64,000 nt of DNA from Chamaea fasciata (Eukaryota > Chordata > Aves > Passeriformes > Sylviidae), in assembly GCA_029207755.1 (NCBI GenBank), contig JARCOQ010000003.1, positions 48,679,971 to 48,743,970 of the forward strand. Direction: 5' to 3'. The position numbers and the translations under genes were made by a program. Below are positions 1 to 12,400 of this stretch, one piece after another; the first letter of the stretch is position 1; every line of letters starts with the position of its first letter. The notes under the pieces were generated by a model. The model worked only from the letters and a program-made list of their open reading frames with translations. It was not told where the DNA came from and searched no databases.

Positions 1-2559
1 GCTGGAAATTACATAAGGCTACTGCATATTGGTACAATTTAGGTGAAATCCACGAAGCAATTGATTCTTGCAGAAACTCTGGTCTCTCAAGTCCCTTCTT
101 GCACACTAATAGTGTGTAAAAATAAGCTGTCCCTTTTTTGCATACAATTCTTCCCTTTTTGCCAATTAGAATCAGCTTTAGCAAATGCCTGGGATGGTAG
201 CAGCAACAATAAACTGAAGGCTTTAAAATAAACTTGGCACTAAGCCTCACTGTGTTGCTAGTTCACTGTTCGATTTGAGGTCAATGGAGGCTTCCACTCA
301 GCAAGTGGCTGCTGTAAGTTAAGTGTACTGAGAGATCCTAAAGAGCTGTGAGGGGCACAAATGCACAGTGTTTATTATTACAATGCGGACACACCACTAA
401 GATGGTAGTTTGTTCCCATAGGAATCAACAATTGACAACAGTTTTTGTAACAGTTAAAAACAACTTGATTATTAGGGTTTTGCCCCTTTGTGCCAAAGCT
501 TTTTGATGGGAACTGTAAGGCTTGCCAAGTTGGAATGACTTACTCTAGTGGGGAAAAAAAAAAAAAAAACAAACAAAAACCACCAACAAAAAAGGAAATG
601 GTCATGTTTAATTTGTGCTTGTAAAAGATGACTGGATTATAGGGAAAGCTTTTACGTTTCAGAATAGTGTTGAGGACTGTACGGGAAGAGCACTGGCCAA
701 GCAGCACTAGAATAACAGGTCATTTTGGCAAAGGAAACTATTGTTAATTCCTTAAGAGGCTTAGGGTGACACTTAAAACTAAATTTAGGGTTATGGCAAT
801 GGTTCAACTGTGGAAGTACTTCATCAGTTCCTTCAATCCCAAATACTAACAGTAAATGGAACTCCTCGCCACCTCCCCTGCCTTTACTCCAGCTGAAATT
901 CCAGTTTAGAAGATGACAAATCATAGACAATGCAAATCTAGCAGGGGAAAAAACCCCATACATTTGCCTTTGCTTCTTGACCTTAAAAACAAACCTTATA
1001 GTACCTTTAGCTCCTCAGTCTCAGGTCTAATGCTAATAAATTTTAGCCTGTCTACAGCCCCTACTCAGCCTGTAGTTTCACCAATATAAACAGTTCTTCT
1101 GTTCCCACTATCGCCAGCCATGGGACGTCCCAAGCCAATCTACATTTCTAGTTTTTATCTCAGTCTTGAACGATCCATCAGGAGATCCAGTTTTTTAGCC
1201 CTTCCTGTTGATCTCTCAACCTAACCCTAATCTGCACTAGGGCTTTTGAGGAAACCACAGAAAATCAAGCTGGCCACTTTCTGTCATCTTTAACCTTAAA
1301 CTAACACACAGTATTGAGTGGCACAAAATGGATTAAGGCAGATCCTGGAGAAGAAATGGACTGAATTATTTTTAAAGATACTGCTTGGCACATCAGAGTC
1401 CACAGAAAAATTTTTTTATTGTTCCAAAAGACTTACAAGTGTAAGATGAAGACTCAATATTTACAGGAATAAAGCAGTTCAGATTTGTCCAAAGATGGAT
1501 TGGTCTCTCTTTACACTGGGGCTTAGACAACAGCCAGGAATTAAACTGTCTGTCAGATGTATTATTGGATCTTGCAGTTTCTTAGTTGAGACTGTGACTG
1601 GAATGAACAGAAGCATACGGTTTTCTGTAGACACAGTATGCTGGGATGGTTTCAGGACTTCTGTCATGCTTGAGCTTTAGGATAAAACCCCAAAGTTGTT
1701 ATATTCTGTCTCATCCATGCTGCTAAAATGTAGGTGTATGGTCAAGAGATAGATATTTGAAGGACAATTATGAGATAGGGTATGGGTAGCTTGACCGTAA
1801 GGCTGAGCAAAAACAAACATTAAAATGTACTGCACTGTTCCACAAAGGCAGCAGTGCTACAGTGAAGTCAGCAGAAATGGAGGACTGCAAGAATTCCATT
1901 CGCTTTGGTTGCATCTGGAAAAGCGGTGGAATATCACTTAAACAAGTTCAATGAGTATGAGTGAAAATTGGCCAAAGCACTCTTAAAAATAAATTTGGCT
2001 GCACATACACTTCAGTGTCATCACCCCTGAATAAAGGAAACAAACAGCCATCTTCTCAGGCAGGATTTCTTTTGACTCACTGAAAGGCCTTGATCCTGTT
2101 CCCAGAACTTGACCTAAATAAAGTTACCACTCCTCTGTTTCTGTCCTTAAAAGCTTCTGAAATGGGTGTATTCAAGCAGCGACCGCCCCATAAATGGTTG
2201 GACTGCATCCCCTTCCTCACTCTTTTTAAGTCCTGAGTATGTAGGAGTTGCCGAATTTTCCCCTTCTGGCTCTAAACAGAACGAGTGCAGTGAACTCCAG
2301 ATTTCTTTTAAAAGCCTTCTAACCTCCCTCAGCATTTCACATTTCTAACCACGACTGGCTGGCTGCGAGCGGGAAAGACACAAACATCATCAACACGAAA
2401 GCGTTATTTGCAGCCAATCCTTGTTTGTAGCTGCACGTATGGCAATTTTTAATTATGTGTTCGCTGCGCTAAATTAAGCCTGGGCTCTTGGGAGGAACTG
2501 CAGTGCCTTCCTTTAATGCAGCAATAATCCTGGTTAAAGTCAGCATACGTGACGCGTAG
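1..2559. other. Upstream non-coding DNA, possible 3' UTR of a neighbouring gene
   Basis: No convincing coding region was found; the longest open frames are short and lack recognisable domains. Two AATAAA signals at 208-213 and 227-232 are followed by a GT-containing stretch, and another AATAAA lies at 1468-1473. In human, FBXO30 lies immediately upstream of EPM2A in the same orientation, so these could mark the end of its 3' UTR, but nothing coding confirms it. An A-rich simple repeat occupies about 550-592. Confidence 0.3.
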
Positions 2560-3400
2560 CCTTTGGCAACCAGGAGAGCCAGCGTTTAGCTGCGGGGAGG
2601 ATTTTCCATCCCCACTTCAGGAGGCGATCGGGGGTCAGTGTTGTTTCAGCTCCCAGCCGCTACTTTCGGAGGGGAAGTTCCCTCGGCTACGTGCGGCAGC
2701 CAAGCGCCCGAAACAACCGCACCGGGACCAGCCCCGACCGAAGAAGCCACAGCTCGGGCCCCGCCGAGCCAAGGGGCGGGAGCGGTGTCCGGGGCAGGGG
2801 CGGTGTCTGGCCCCCGGCCCCGGCGGAAGGGCGGGCCCGGCCGGCGGCCCAGCTCCGGGCCGTGCCGCAGCAGTAGCAGAACCCGTGGTTAACCCACGTT
2901 CTGTAAGATGCTGTTCCGCTTCGGCGTGGTGCTGCCCGCCCGGGTGACGGAGGGCGGCGCGGAGCTGCTGGTGGCCGGGTCGCGGCCGGAGCTGGGCGAG
3001 TGGGACCCGCGGCGCGCCGTGCCCATGAGGCGGGCGCGGCCGAGCGCCCCGCTGTCCGCCCAGGAGCCCACGCTGTGGCTGGCGGAGGTGGCGCTGCCGG
3101 ACGAGGACGCCGCCAGCCCCTTCTGGTACAAGTTCCTGCGGCGGGAGGGCGGCCACTTCCTCTGGGAAGGTAACAGAGGGGACCCCTCCCCGTCCCTCGC
3201 GCCCCCGGCGCTGCCCCGCCGCAAGGACGTCCCGGCCGCGCCGGGGGCGGTGCCGGCGCCTCTCCTGGGGGCCGGCTCTGGCTGCCCCGCCTGCTCCCTG
3301 CCCGCCCCGCGCCGCTGTCCGGCCGGGCCCGAGCCGGAGCTGCCGCTGCTCCGGCCCGGCGGTGCCTGAGCTGTGCCTGCAGGGAGAGCCGCCCAGGCTG
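2560..3400 (+). promoter_or_regulatory. EPM2A: CpG-island promoter of EPM2A
   Basis: A sharply GC- and CpG-rich block stands out from the AT-rich surroundings and spans the 5' UTR, exon 1 and the start of intron 1. GC-box (Sp1-type) cores lie at about 2773-2780, 2795-2803 and 2825-2832. No TATA box is visible at a sensible distance from the ATG, so transcription probably starts at dispersed sites. An ACGTGACGCG stretch near 2547-2556 resembles CREB/ATF or USF half-sites. The transcription start itself cannot be read from the sequence. Confidence 0.8.
2908..3169 (+). CDS. EPM2A: EPM2A exon 1 coding part (CBM20 N-terminal half)
   Basis: Encodes residues 1-87 plus the first base of codon 88. 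It starts [13 protein letters not shown], contains SRPELGEW (W32, the predicted glycan-contact tryptophan) and ends [17 protein letters not shown]. The exon ends in AAG and the donor is GTAACA at 3170. The segment before FWYKFL is about 12-13 residues shorter than in human laforin, in a variable loop of the starch-binding module. Base composition is extremely GC-rich because the exon sits inside the promoter CpG island, unlike the three AT-moderate downstream exons. The start is supported by the upstream in-frame stop at 2890-2892. If intron 1 were retained, the frame would run on to a stop at 3367-3369. Confidence 0.95.
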
Positions 3401-6400
3401 TCCTGGGGTCTCGCAAACAAAAAGATTTTTTAACCGTGTGGTGGAGGCGGGTGAATGCAGAAGGAGGCTGCCTTTCTAGGTTGGTAAAAGTTATTTGAAA
3501 CAGTTTTATTCCCCCCCCCCCCCCCCTTACTTCCGGCATCCATTGTCATGATGTTTTATTTTCTTTTCTTTCTTTCTCCAGAAGTAAAGAATTCAGGCTC
3601 TTCTAGTATGTACTGTGGTGTGAGTTGTTATTTCATTTCGCTAAGGTGAAATGTCATGATGGCATTTTCAGGCTGGTAAATTTTACTATTGGGATTTCTT
3701 TAAGAAAAACACAGGGAGAAGTTCAATTGCAGATTTTCCAGTCTTCTTGCTGTTTCAGTAGTACTTCCACCGTGTTTTCCTCCTGCTGTGTGTTTTCAAA
3801 GGTTGAATAACTCTAGTCATTTTGCATATGTTGTTCTAGTATATTTAAGTATCTTAAATGCAAGAAAACACTCAGACAATTGTCTGCTGAGTCAAATAAA
3901 GCTCTAAATATACCTCCTGTTGCTGAGGAATGGATTTGACCTAGTGAGAGGAAGACAGATCACTTGGTGATTTGCGAGGGTATTTTTTAACTCATAGCAT
4001 CATAATCCATGTACCAAAATAACACATTGTAGAGCAGTTGCTCTTCACCCAATTTAAGAATATGTACCACACTTCTGAAGTGCCTTTCCATCATGTAGAC
4101 TAAAACATGCATGTTGTCATAACTGTTGCATTTGTTTGTTCTTCTTTATGCTAATAAAAGATTTTGTGTTAATGCTACATTCACAGAAGTTTACATCATG
4201 GAGGACTATGTACATCATACAATAGTCATTGTTTTATTTAGAAACTAAAATACATAGTATATTCTTCCTGTTTTAACCATGTTTTTCTTTTCCAGAATTG
4301 CAGGAAAAGTGAATTTGTGGAATAAAAATCTTTACATCTCTCCAAGGAAGCAGAATTGGGTCTCTTTTGAAGGTGCCAAGTTGTACATAATGTGACAGTG
4401 ATACTGGTGTATAAAACAGTCCTCACCATGCAGAATATATAAATAATGGTACATTTAGAAATAATTAGAATTCTAGAGAAATAATAGAGAATAACTACAG
4501 AGAATCAGCAATTGTAAGGTCAATGGTTACTGGTTTGGAAGAAGGGGTACCTCAAATTGCTTACTGGTTTGTTTGGTTTGGAAGAAGGGGTAGCTCAAAT
4601 TATTGTCTGTTTCAGGGAGCACATTTAGAAAATGTAGTCAGAGTAATAAGCATACTGTGTTTTGGCAGATTTGCAGTTTTAGGATTAACCTGTGTGTCGT
4701 TTTGTTCTTGTCATTGTGAATGTTCAGGAGTTTGAGCTCAGTGCTTATCTGGAATGATGGAAAGCAAGAGGGCATATCATCCAAATGCAGAAGAATTTTT
4801 TAATTAGTCATTCATATCAACATTTTTTTCATCAATTGATATTTACAGGAAAGTACAAATTTGCTTAAACCTTGAAATTTATTGTTCTTCATTTATTACA
4901 TGATGGGAGCCTAGGGATGTTTTCCTATCCAATAACAGGAATCTTGCAGTTCTTTTGAATCTAATTTATTTTAATTTTTTTTTGTTTGTTTTTTAAGCTC
5001 TTGATCAATGAAAATTTTGGCTGTCATCTGTTTATTCTTATAAAAATCACAACTTGAAAAGACAACTCCCTTCTTAAAGAAAAGAACAATTTTTTTTGTG
5101 CTAAACAAATGCTGTGCATTGTCTCTTTAGTATCCTGCATGTTTAGAATTAAAATGTGCGATGGGAAACGTTTAGCACTTGCAGAACATCTGCAATTTTG
5201 AAGACATGTTTATGAGGGATGGAGAGAAGTGCAGAATGATACTTGCTCTAAGTTTATGAGTTGAGGAATTCATCTGTAACCAGAGAAACTCTAGTCTAGT
5301 TATGAATGTCAGATGTTTACATATATTGGATGTTGAAAAATTGGATGTGCTGTATTTAAGAAAATTACTTCAGATTTTTATTAAGACATGTATGTATGTG
5401 AGAATTCCACTGGCAGTGCATACTGTTTTTATGACAGTACAGTACCTACCTTATATATTTTGAGTACAAATTGCAGCCATTCCAATGCAGTGGGGAGACT
5501 GGAAGGTAGAAGTGGGGGTAGTTATTCCCGTGGGCTAGAAGAGTCCAAGTCACAGGCCAGTGTTCTGTGGCTTTTGGTAGGAAGCTTTCAGGCAAGGCTT
5601 GGCCTGTGCAAGATTCCCTGGGTTGTTGCTTGTGCCTGAAGGGAGCAAGTTCCCCTCCCTCAGAGGAGGAGGTAGGAGGTGAGGCTCCCTGGTCCTCCTG
5701 AAAGATCAGGTGCTTGCCTCTGCTGTCCCGGAGTGATGTTGCTGGTCTGTGCCCAGGACTGTCACTTAAAGCCATTGAGCGTTTCTGGCTCATGTCACAT
5801 GAGCTGTGTGGGATTTCTTCAGGGTTGGTACTTGCTTACCTACTGTGAAAGCTGAAGCCTGCTGTCCAGGAGGGTTTATGATATGCTGTGGTGTCTGGGG
5901 AAACAGGTTGGTTACGCTGAACTCTAGAATCTGGGAATAGGTTTAGAAAAAAACCTAAATTAATGTATGTACCTTTTTTTCCCCCCAGCTGCGCCAGTGT
6001 CTGTCTGTGTACTTTGTTTTTGGTGTTGATTCTTCAAAACTGGACTTAACATCTCTCAGCTTGGAAACTAAAAGTATTTTGTGCCTACTGTCAAAACTAA
6101 ATAAATACAAGATGGAACTTACGCTTGAATTTGTTTTTGTGAGTTTATGATGGAACACTCATCCGTGCCTTTATCCTCTTACTTTCATCTAAATAAACTG
6201 TAGGTACTGATCAAGAAAAATGCTGCATAAAAGGACAAGCAATTTACTAGAGGTATGCCCCAAATTGTATTTTGAGATGATGGAATACAATCTGCTGACA
6301 CTTTATATTTTTGGGAAGGGGAAAAATAACTTCTATTAAAACCTACATAAGCTTGTAGTACATGCATAAGCTTGTATTGTAAAATGTTGATCCTTTGTTG

Positions 6401-9400
6401 CCCAAAGAAATTGTGGATGCCCCTTGAGGTGTTGGATGGGGCCCTGAGCAGCCTGGTCTACTGAAACATGTCCCTGCCTGGGGAAGAGGTGGGAAGCTTG
6501 GAACTGGATGATCTTTAAGGCCACTTCCAACCTAAACCATTTTGTTATTCTGTGATTTTCATGTAGTTCTTAATTTGGTGTAGATGGAGCTTGGTTGAAG
6601 CTTGACAGGTACAGTATCACCAGTGAAAGCTCAAAAGCAGTGTCAGCTGATGTTCTAGTAATTTGTTCAGGTGAGCAGAGCCTTAATCCTTCCAAAAAAA
6701 CCCCATCTCTAGTTTTTTGGGGAGGGAGGAGGAGAGAAAAGGAGGTGTATTGTTTGCAAGACAAAACGATACAATACAGTGCAATTTAGAAACAATTATG
6801 TTATTCACCCTGTGTTTTGTTGACCTTCCATTTCCAGTTCATGCTCCGGTGAGCCTGTTTGTATAAACCAAAAGATTGGTGCATTTATGGAGTAGTAAAT
6901 GTATTCACATCATTGTAGTACAATCAGAAGTAAATTCTGATCAGAGGTTTCAAGGGTTGAGCACCTGATTTGTTGAAAACATCAGTGATAATAAAGCACA
7001 TTAAAATTTCATTTTTAAAGTGTGTTGACACTTGAAGCAATCTGACTTTTGGCCTCGGCTCTTTGAATAAAACACATAATTTTTTAATTTAAAGGAGGAG
7101 ATTCTTGCAAGGCTGTATGAGAAGGTATGGTCCATTCACCATTTGCAATGGAGAGATTGTAACAGAACAAAAAATACTTGGGGCTAAGCCTTAGCAATAT
7201 ATGCAAAGTAAAAATTCTTTTGAGGACATTTCAAGAAGTACAGTTGGATGCAATACTAATTTCTGTAACTGAGATCCATTTTTTTTTCTTCTTTTTTTTC
7301 TGCAGATCCCTAAAATAGGCAGCAGTTCCATTATTAAAAACAAACAAAACCAACCAAAAAAAAACCCCAGCAAACCCTGAAGAGTTACATTTCTTCATGG
7401 CTCTTTTAGTGCAGAAATTTCATGTAGTGCTGTTCCCACTGGGTGGTGCCATGTTCCCTTTGTATAGCCAGTGGCTGCCTAGCATCCTGCAGCTACTTGC
7501 ATGTTTCGTTAGTATTTGGTGTAATCTGTTCTGCTTTTGAAAAAAATCCAGAGTTTTACTTATTCTCCCAATCCCAGTCTTGTCCTCAAGTAGGTGGTGA
7601 CTAGAAATGAGCATAAAGCACAGGTTATGTGATAGTTGAATAATTCTGCATCACAGGCATTTCATTCCTGCAAAGCTGTTTTTTTCTGGACAGTGTTGGA
7701 TACCTTGTCACCTTTCAGATGTGACAAAACGAGTAAAAGTGGATAACTTTGAATTCTTCAACCCAATACTTCGTTAAGGAATGGAAAGTACCTTTGGTTA
7801 CAAAGTGCAATAGCTCCTGGTGTTTTGTTCTTCAACAAACAACCCCCTCAAGATGTACAGAGCATGCATTTCGGTGCAATTAAATGGCAGCAAGATTCTC
7901 ATTGCTTTCTATCTGCTTATTAGCATTAACCAGCTTATACTGAGTAGACAACCAGACATCAGTAAAACAATGTCGAGTGGCCTATGTGGAACTGCAAAAT
8001 TACAAAAAATAAAAATAAATACATGTACTTGGCATTTCTCTGTGTTTGGCAGGCATGTATCTTTTCCTGCCCACAGAGATAATCAGAGGCCAGTTCTGAT
8101 TGCTGTGAAAGTCTAATTAAAGCCTTTGTGGTTATAATGGCAAATTACAATAAATGCATTGTTTATGCAAATCTTGTATTAACCATTTTTCCTGTCCCTT
8201 GCTTCCAAGTGGTGGTAGCATGCAATAGGGCTCAACAACTTCTTTTCAATGCCGAGAAAACTGAGAAATGATAAGTAACTGGGCTGATACTTTGGTTAAG
8301 ATGTTGCTGTGGTTGCTATTTTGGTGTAGCTCGTTTCCTGCCCATTCTTCCAGTATGATAGAAAGCAGCAGTCAGTAGTAGACAGTACAGTAGAGAGTGT
8401 CAAAGCAAATCGGAAGACAGTATTAGATTATAAATATTGTTGCTATCAGCCATTATTCTCTCATCTGAATTTCCTTTAGTCTTATTTCTACCATCTGTCA
8501 GAAAGGAAACTGTCTTTTACCTGTGGAAAATTTCCTTTTAGTTGCTTTTCTCTGACTTCATCTCCATCATTTAACCAGGCATTTGGTTAAAATCACTTAG
8601 AATGGTAGAAGTTTCCACTGAAAAACACCTGGGCCCAAGCAGACCTAGAGAGAGAAATAAAACATGTTTTTGAAAGCTGCCTTTGAAAATTCTGATTTTC
8701 TTATATCTGATTAAAAAAAAAAAAAAAAAAAAAGTGCCTTGGTGATTAACAGCATCAAGTGTTGAGAATGGCTTTCTTGTAAACTATTTCGTTTTAATTC
8801 TGGCATAATTTCAAAATATCATTCCATCAAAGAATTTTCTTAGGATATATAAATAGAGTCAAAAGTCTTAAATTCGGCCTGGATTTTAATAGAATTAAAA
8901 CTTGTTTCCATGGTTCTGTGTAGCAGCTCTACCAAAAGGGAAGTTGCAACACTCTGCTTTAAGTCTGGTAGAATATAAACATGGGGTGTATGATGCAAAT
9001 GTTTTTCTTCTTGGATATCTTGGCTTGCAAATGCAAGAAAACAATCCTGAGAATCAAACCAGTTAAGGAGTGTGGCAAATTAACAGTTTTGTCTTACATT
9101 AATACTAGGTATTTAAGTAATACAATAAATTAATCTACCCCTTACAGAATCTAAGGGGAAGATGCTTTACTGACAGCAGAAGAAAATAGCATTAAAAATC
9201 AAAGTATGCTTTTCTTAGGCATACGAGTGAGGCTTCGTACATGGCATACAGAATTGGAGCTATTTGTCAGAGCTGTGAAAACAAAGGGCTGCTACTGAGG
9301 GCTTTGCTGAGACTTGAGGAAGGTGAGACTCCAGAGCTTGTGGCAGACTCAAACTCTCAAAAACTCGACCTCACTCAGTTCCACTGAGGGGAATTCATCC

Positions 9401-12400
9401 TCCCCTACCTCTGGTTTTTAACAATCAATAGCAATTCAGTCTTGACAAGATTGAGATAGATCCTATTTCAAAATGTCAGAGAATGATTTTTTTTCACAGG
9501 TAACAGGGAGACTTTTGTGACAGAATCTGGTGTGAAGGGTATGTAAATTTGAATATTGTGAGTGTACTGAAGGAAGTTCAGTTAGAGTGATGTGGGATAG
9601 CAAGACTGTGCAATAGCACATTCAGATAACTGAGAATTGTATCCAAAATAGGACTTGAGACTTTTCTTTGTTGTAATTTTGATATAGAAGGTAAGGAAGC
9701 TACCAAAAACTTATTCTTTCAAATGCTTTATTTTTGAGGGGTTTTTTTTGTATGTTTTCTTTCCTTCCTGTTCTACTGCAACTTTTTTTGATGCAGTCTT
9801 TTATTCCTTGACCCCTCCCTGCCCTGAGAGTGCTTATAATATTAAACTCTTCCAGGGGAATTTCTAAGCATGAACTTAAAATACTCATCTACCTTGTTAA
9901 AGGACACCATTTGATATAGCAAATGGAATTACTTAAAGTATTTCGACATAGGTAAAATTTTGAATTGACACTTAAAGTGTGCTGGTTCATGCAAAATTTA
10001 TGACAAAGATTATAGGAGTTAGTCTGTGCTCTGACTGATATGTGAGTGAGTAGGTGATCTGAAAATTGCCTGGCTACTTGTGGTTTGGGTTGGTTAGTTA
10101 GTTAATGTGTTTTTCTAAGGTTATCTAAATAGCCCTGTGGTTTTTAAAGAGGTAGCAGCTCACTGAGAAACACCCACACCTTACTGGGGTTTGAAGGTTT
10201 GGATGTTGCATGTCTGTGTTTTAGGGTCAAGCTAAGTCAGGGATGAAATACCCAGTGCCTTTATGGCTGCTGTTGTGCCCTGGAGTTCTTGCATATCTTC
10301 CCTTACACAACACAAACCAGAACAAATGCAAACTTTGAACAAGGTGTGCAACAAGCTGGTAACTGGGAGAGCGGTGGCTGAACAGAGCCTTTGCTGCAAA
10401 GAGCTCTGCAGACACAGTGGGAGAGGCAAACTTTTTTTTCATTTATTCATGTGGTTTTTGTTCACCACTCTTATGGTGACAAGAAACTTCATTGACCCAT
10501 ATTTTGTTTATTATCTTATAAGATCAAGCTTATAATTTGATAAATAATCAAGCTTGGTAATTTCTCCACTCTGACTCTTGTGGAATACATGTGCAGTTCT
10601 CTTCTGTGTTGAGTCTGTGCTGTTGGCAGACTGTCGGATTATACTTCTTTCATCCCTGCAGTACAGCTGTAATAAAATAGTAAGTGCACGTTTTTCTTTG
10701 TGTTTTGTGGTTGTGCCTCATTAGATTGAATTTCAGAACATCCTTTTCTAGTCTCTGCTTACCTTTGTCCAGTCCTAGATCTTTGCATATCTTGTATTAC
10801 TTCTTATATCTTCATCTGGTTTTCACAGAATCACAGAATTACTCAGATTGCAAGGGAACACAGTGGGTCATCTGATCCAACTTCCCTGCTCAAGGAGGAT
10901 CAAAACCAGAGTTTTCCTTCATTCTGGTCTCCTCCTTTTACCAGTGCCATTTATCAGTTATATGGAGATCTTTGGTTTTATTCTTTCGTTTAGTTATTTG
11001 TACAGCCACTTCTTATGCTCCTTTGATCATGCTTGATATGCATTAAACAAGGAGCCATAAACTGCAGTCATGCAGATTTTGAAAGAGCCCTCTGTGAAGC
11101 TTGAGCCCTAAGTAGGGCTACTTGGTTGCTTTGCTCTCCAGCAATTCCCTGCGTCAGTGGATTCTGCGCAAAGCCATCTGCAGTACAGAGCAACAAGTGC
11201 AAGAGCAATGAAGAAATTTATAATTTAATGCCTAGAAACTTATTTTAATCTTCCTCTTTCAGATGAACATTTTTGCTGTGAAGAATCACAGAGATGGTTT
11301 TAAATTAAAAAAAAAAATGGACCTTATTAAAGGAAAAAAATGCTATCCTAGAAGTTAAACTAGGTTAAACTAGGACTTGTATATTCTAATAAACTCTTCC
11401 AAAATGCTTTTCTTCTTTAATTAGGAAAGCAAACATCATCAATTAACAGGAAGATCAATACTCTTCAAATATTTAACTTAGCCCTTTTTATGGTTGAATT
11501 TTACATGTTTTCAGATAATTGTGTATTTGCTTCCCAACGATAAATAATTAAACCTATGTCTTGCCACTTGGAATATGAATAAAAGCAAGATTAAGAAAAA
11601 TACTGATATAGAAATGGGTTTAGCTGTAAAGCCATGTATTTGCTGTTGTGTGAGCCCTTTCTCAAAGGACATTTGTGCTTGTTTTCCTTTTTTCAAAGAT
11701 GAGCAGGTGAATGGAACATTTGATGTTCTTGGCTTTATTATTGTCTCTAGGAACATTAAAGTTAAAATACTATAAAAATTGCATTGTTGTCTTATGGCAT
11801 CCAAAATATGGTGGACTTCCTGTGGCAAATTGTGCTAGCAGAAGCATGATGTGGACTGATACAATTTTTTCTTATTTTGAAACTTAGTCGTTAAATGCAT
11901 ATTGTGAAGCAAACTGGGGTGAGAAGCACTTGTGTAATCATGTGGATATTACCTGGGTAGTGAAACCTGATCTTTTTCGGTAATTGCAGTGTAAATGTTC
12001 CCCCCCGCCCCCGGGACTAGCTCTTGAGAGACTTTGGAGGGATATCTCAGAGGGATAGGACAAAAGATTCCGAAAGAGGCTCTCACCCCAGGACTATTCC
12101 AAGGTGCTTTTTCTCGAAGGGTTCCAGGGGGCAAGAGGAAGAACAAGGAAGTACAGGGGTCTTATCTAGTCTTCCACTCAGGGAGGACGCCTGGCACTCA
12201 GCCAATTAGGTCAAGAAAGAAAGGAAAGGTCAAACCATATGGTTACAGGCATTAGGGGTCTTGGGGGGAAAAACCATTCCCCAGAGAAATACAACATCGC
12301 AGATTTTCATAATTCCCTTAAGAAGTATAGGGAATTCAGCTTTCTGAACACTGTCCACTTTGATCACACTGTTCCGTAAATTAGTATATATTGAAGATGG

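Noticed and set aside
2549..2947. Plus-strand frame of 132 codons before and into exon 1
   Set aside because: Out of frame with laforin and low complexity; a by-product of GC composition in the 5' UTR.
2635..3420. Minus-strand open frame of 261 codons across the CpG island
   Set aside because: It lies antisense to EPM2A exon 1 in very GC-rich DNA where stops are rare. The product is low-complexity Arg/Gly/Pro/Ala with no domain.
2889..3539. Second minus-strand frame of 216 codons
   Set aside because: Same GC-rich antisense artefact; runs through the C16 homopolymer as poly-Gly.
8713..8733. Poly-A tail of a processed pseudogene
   Set aside because: No gene-like sequence lies upstream and no flanking target duplication was found; a simple A-run explains it.
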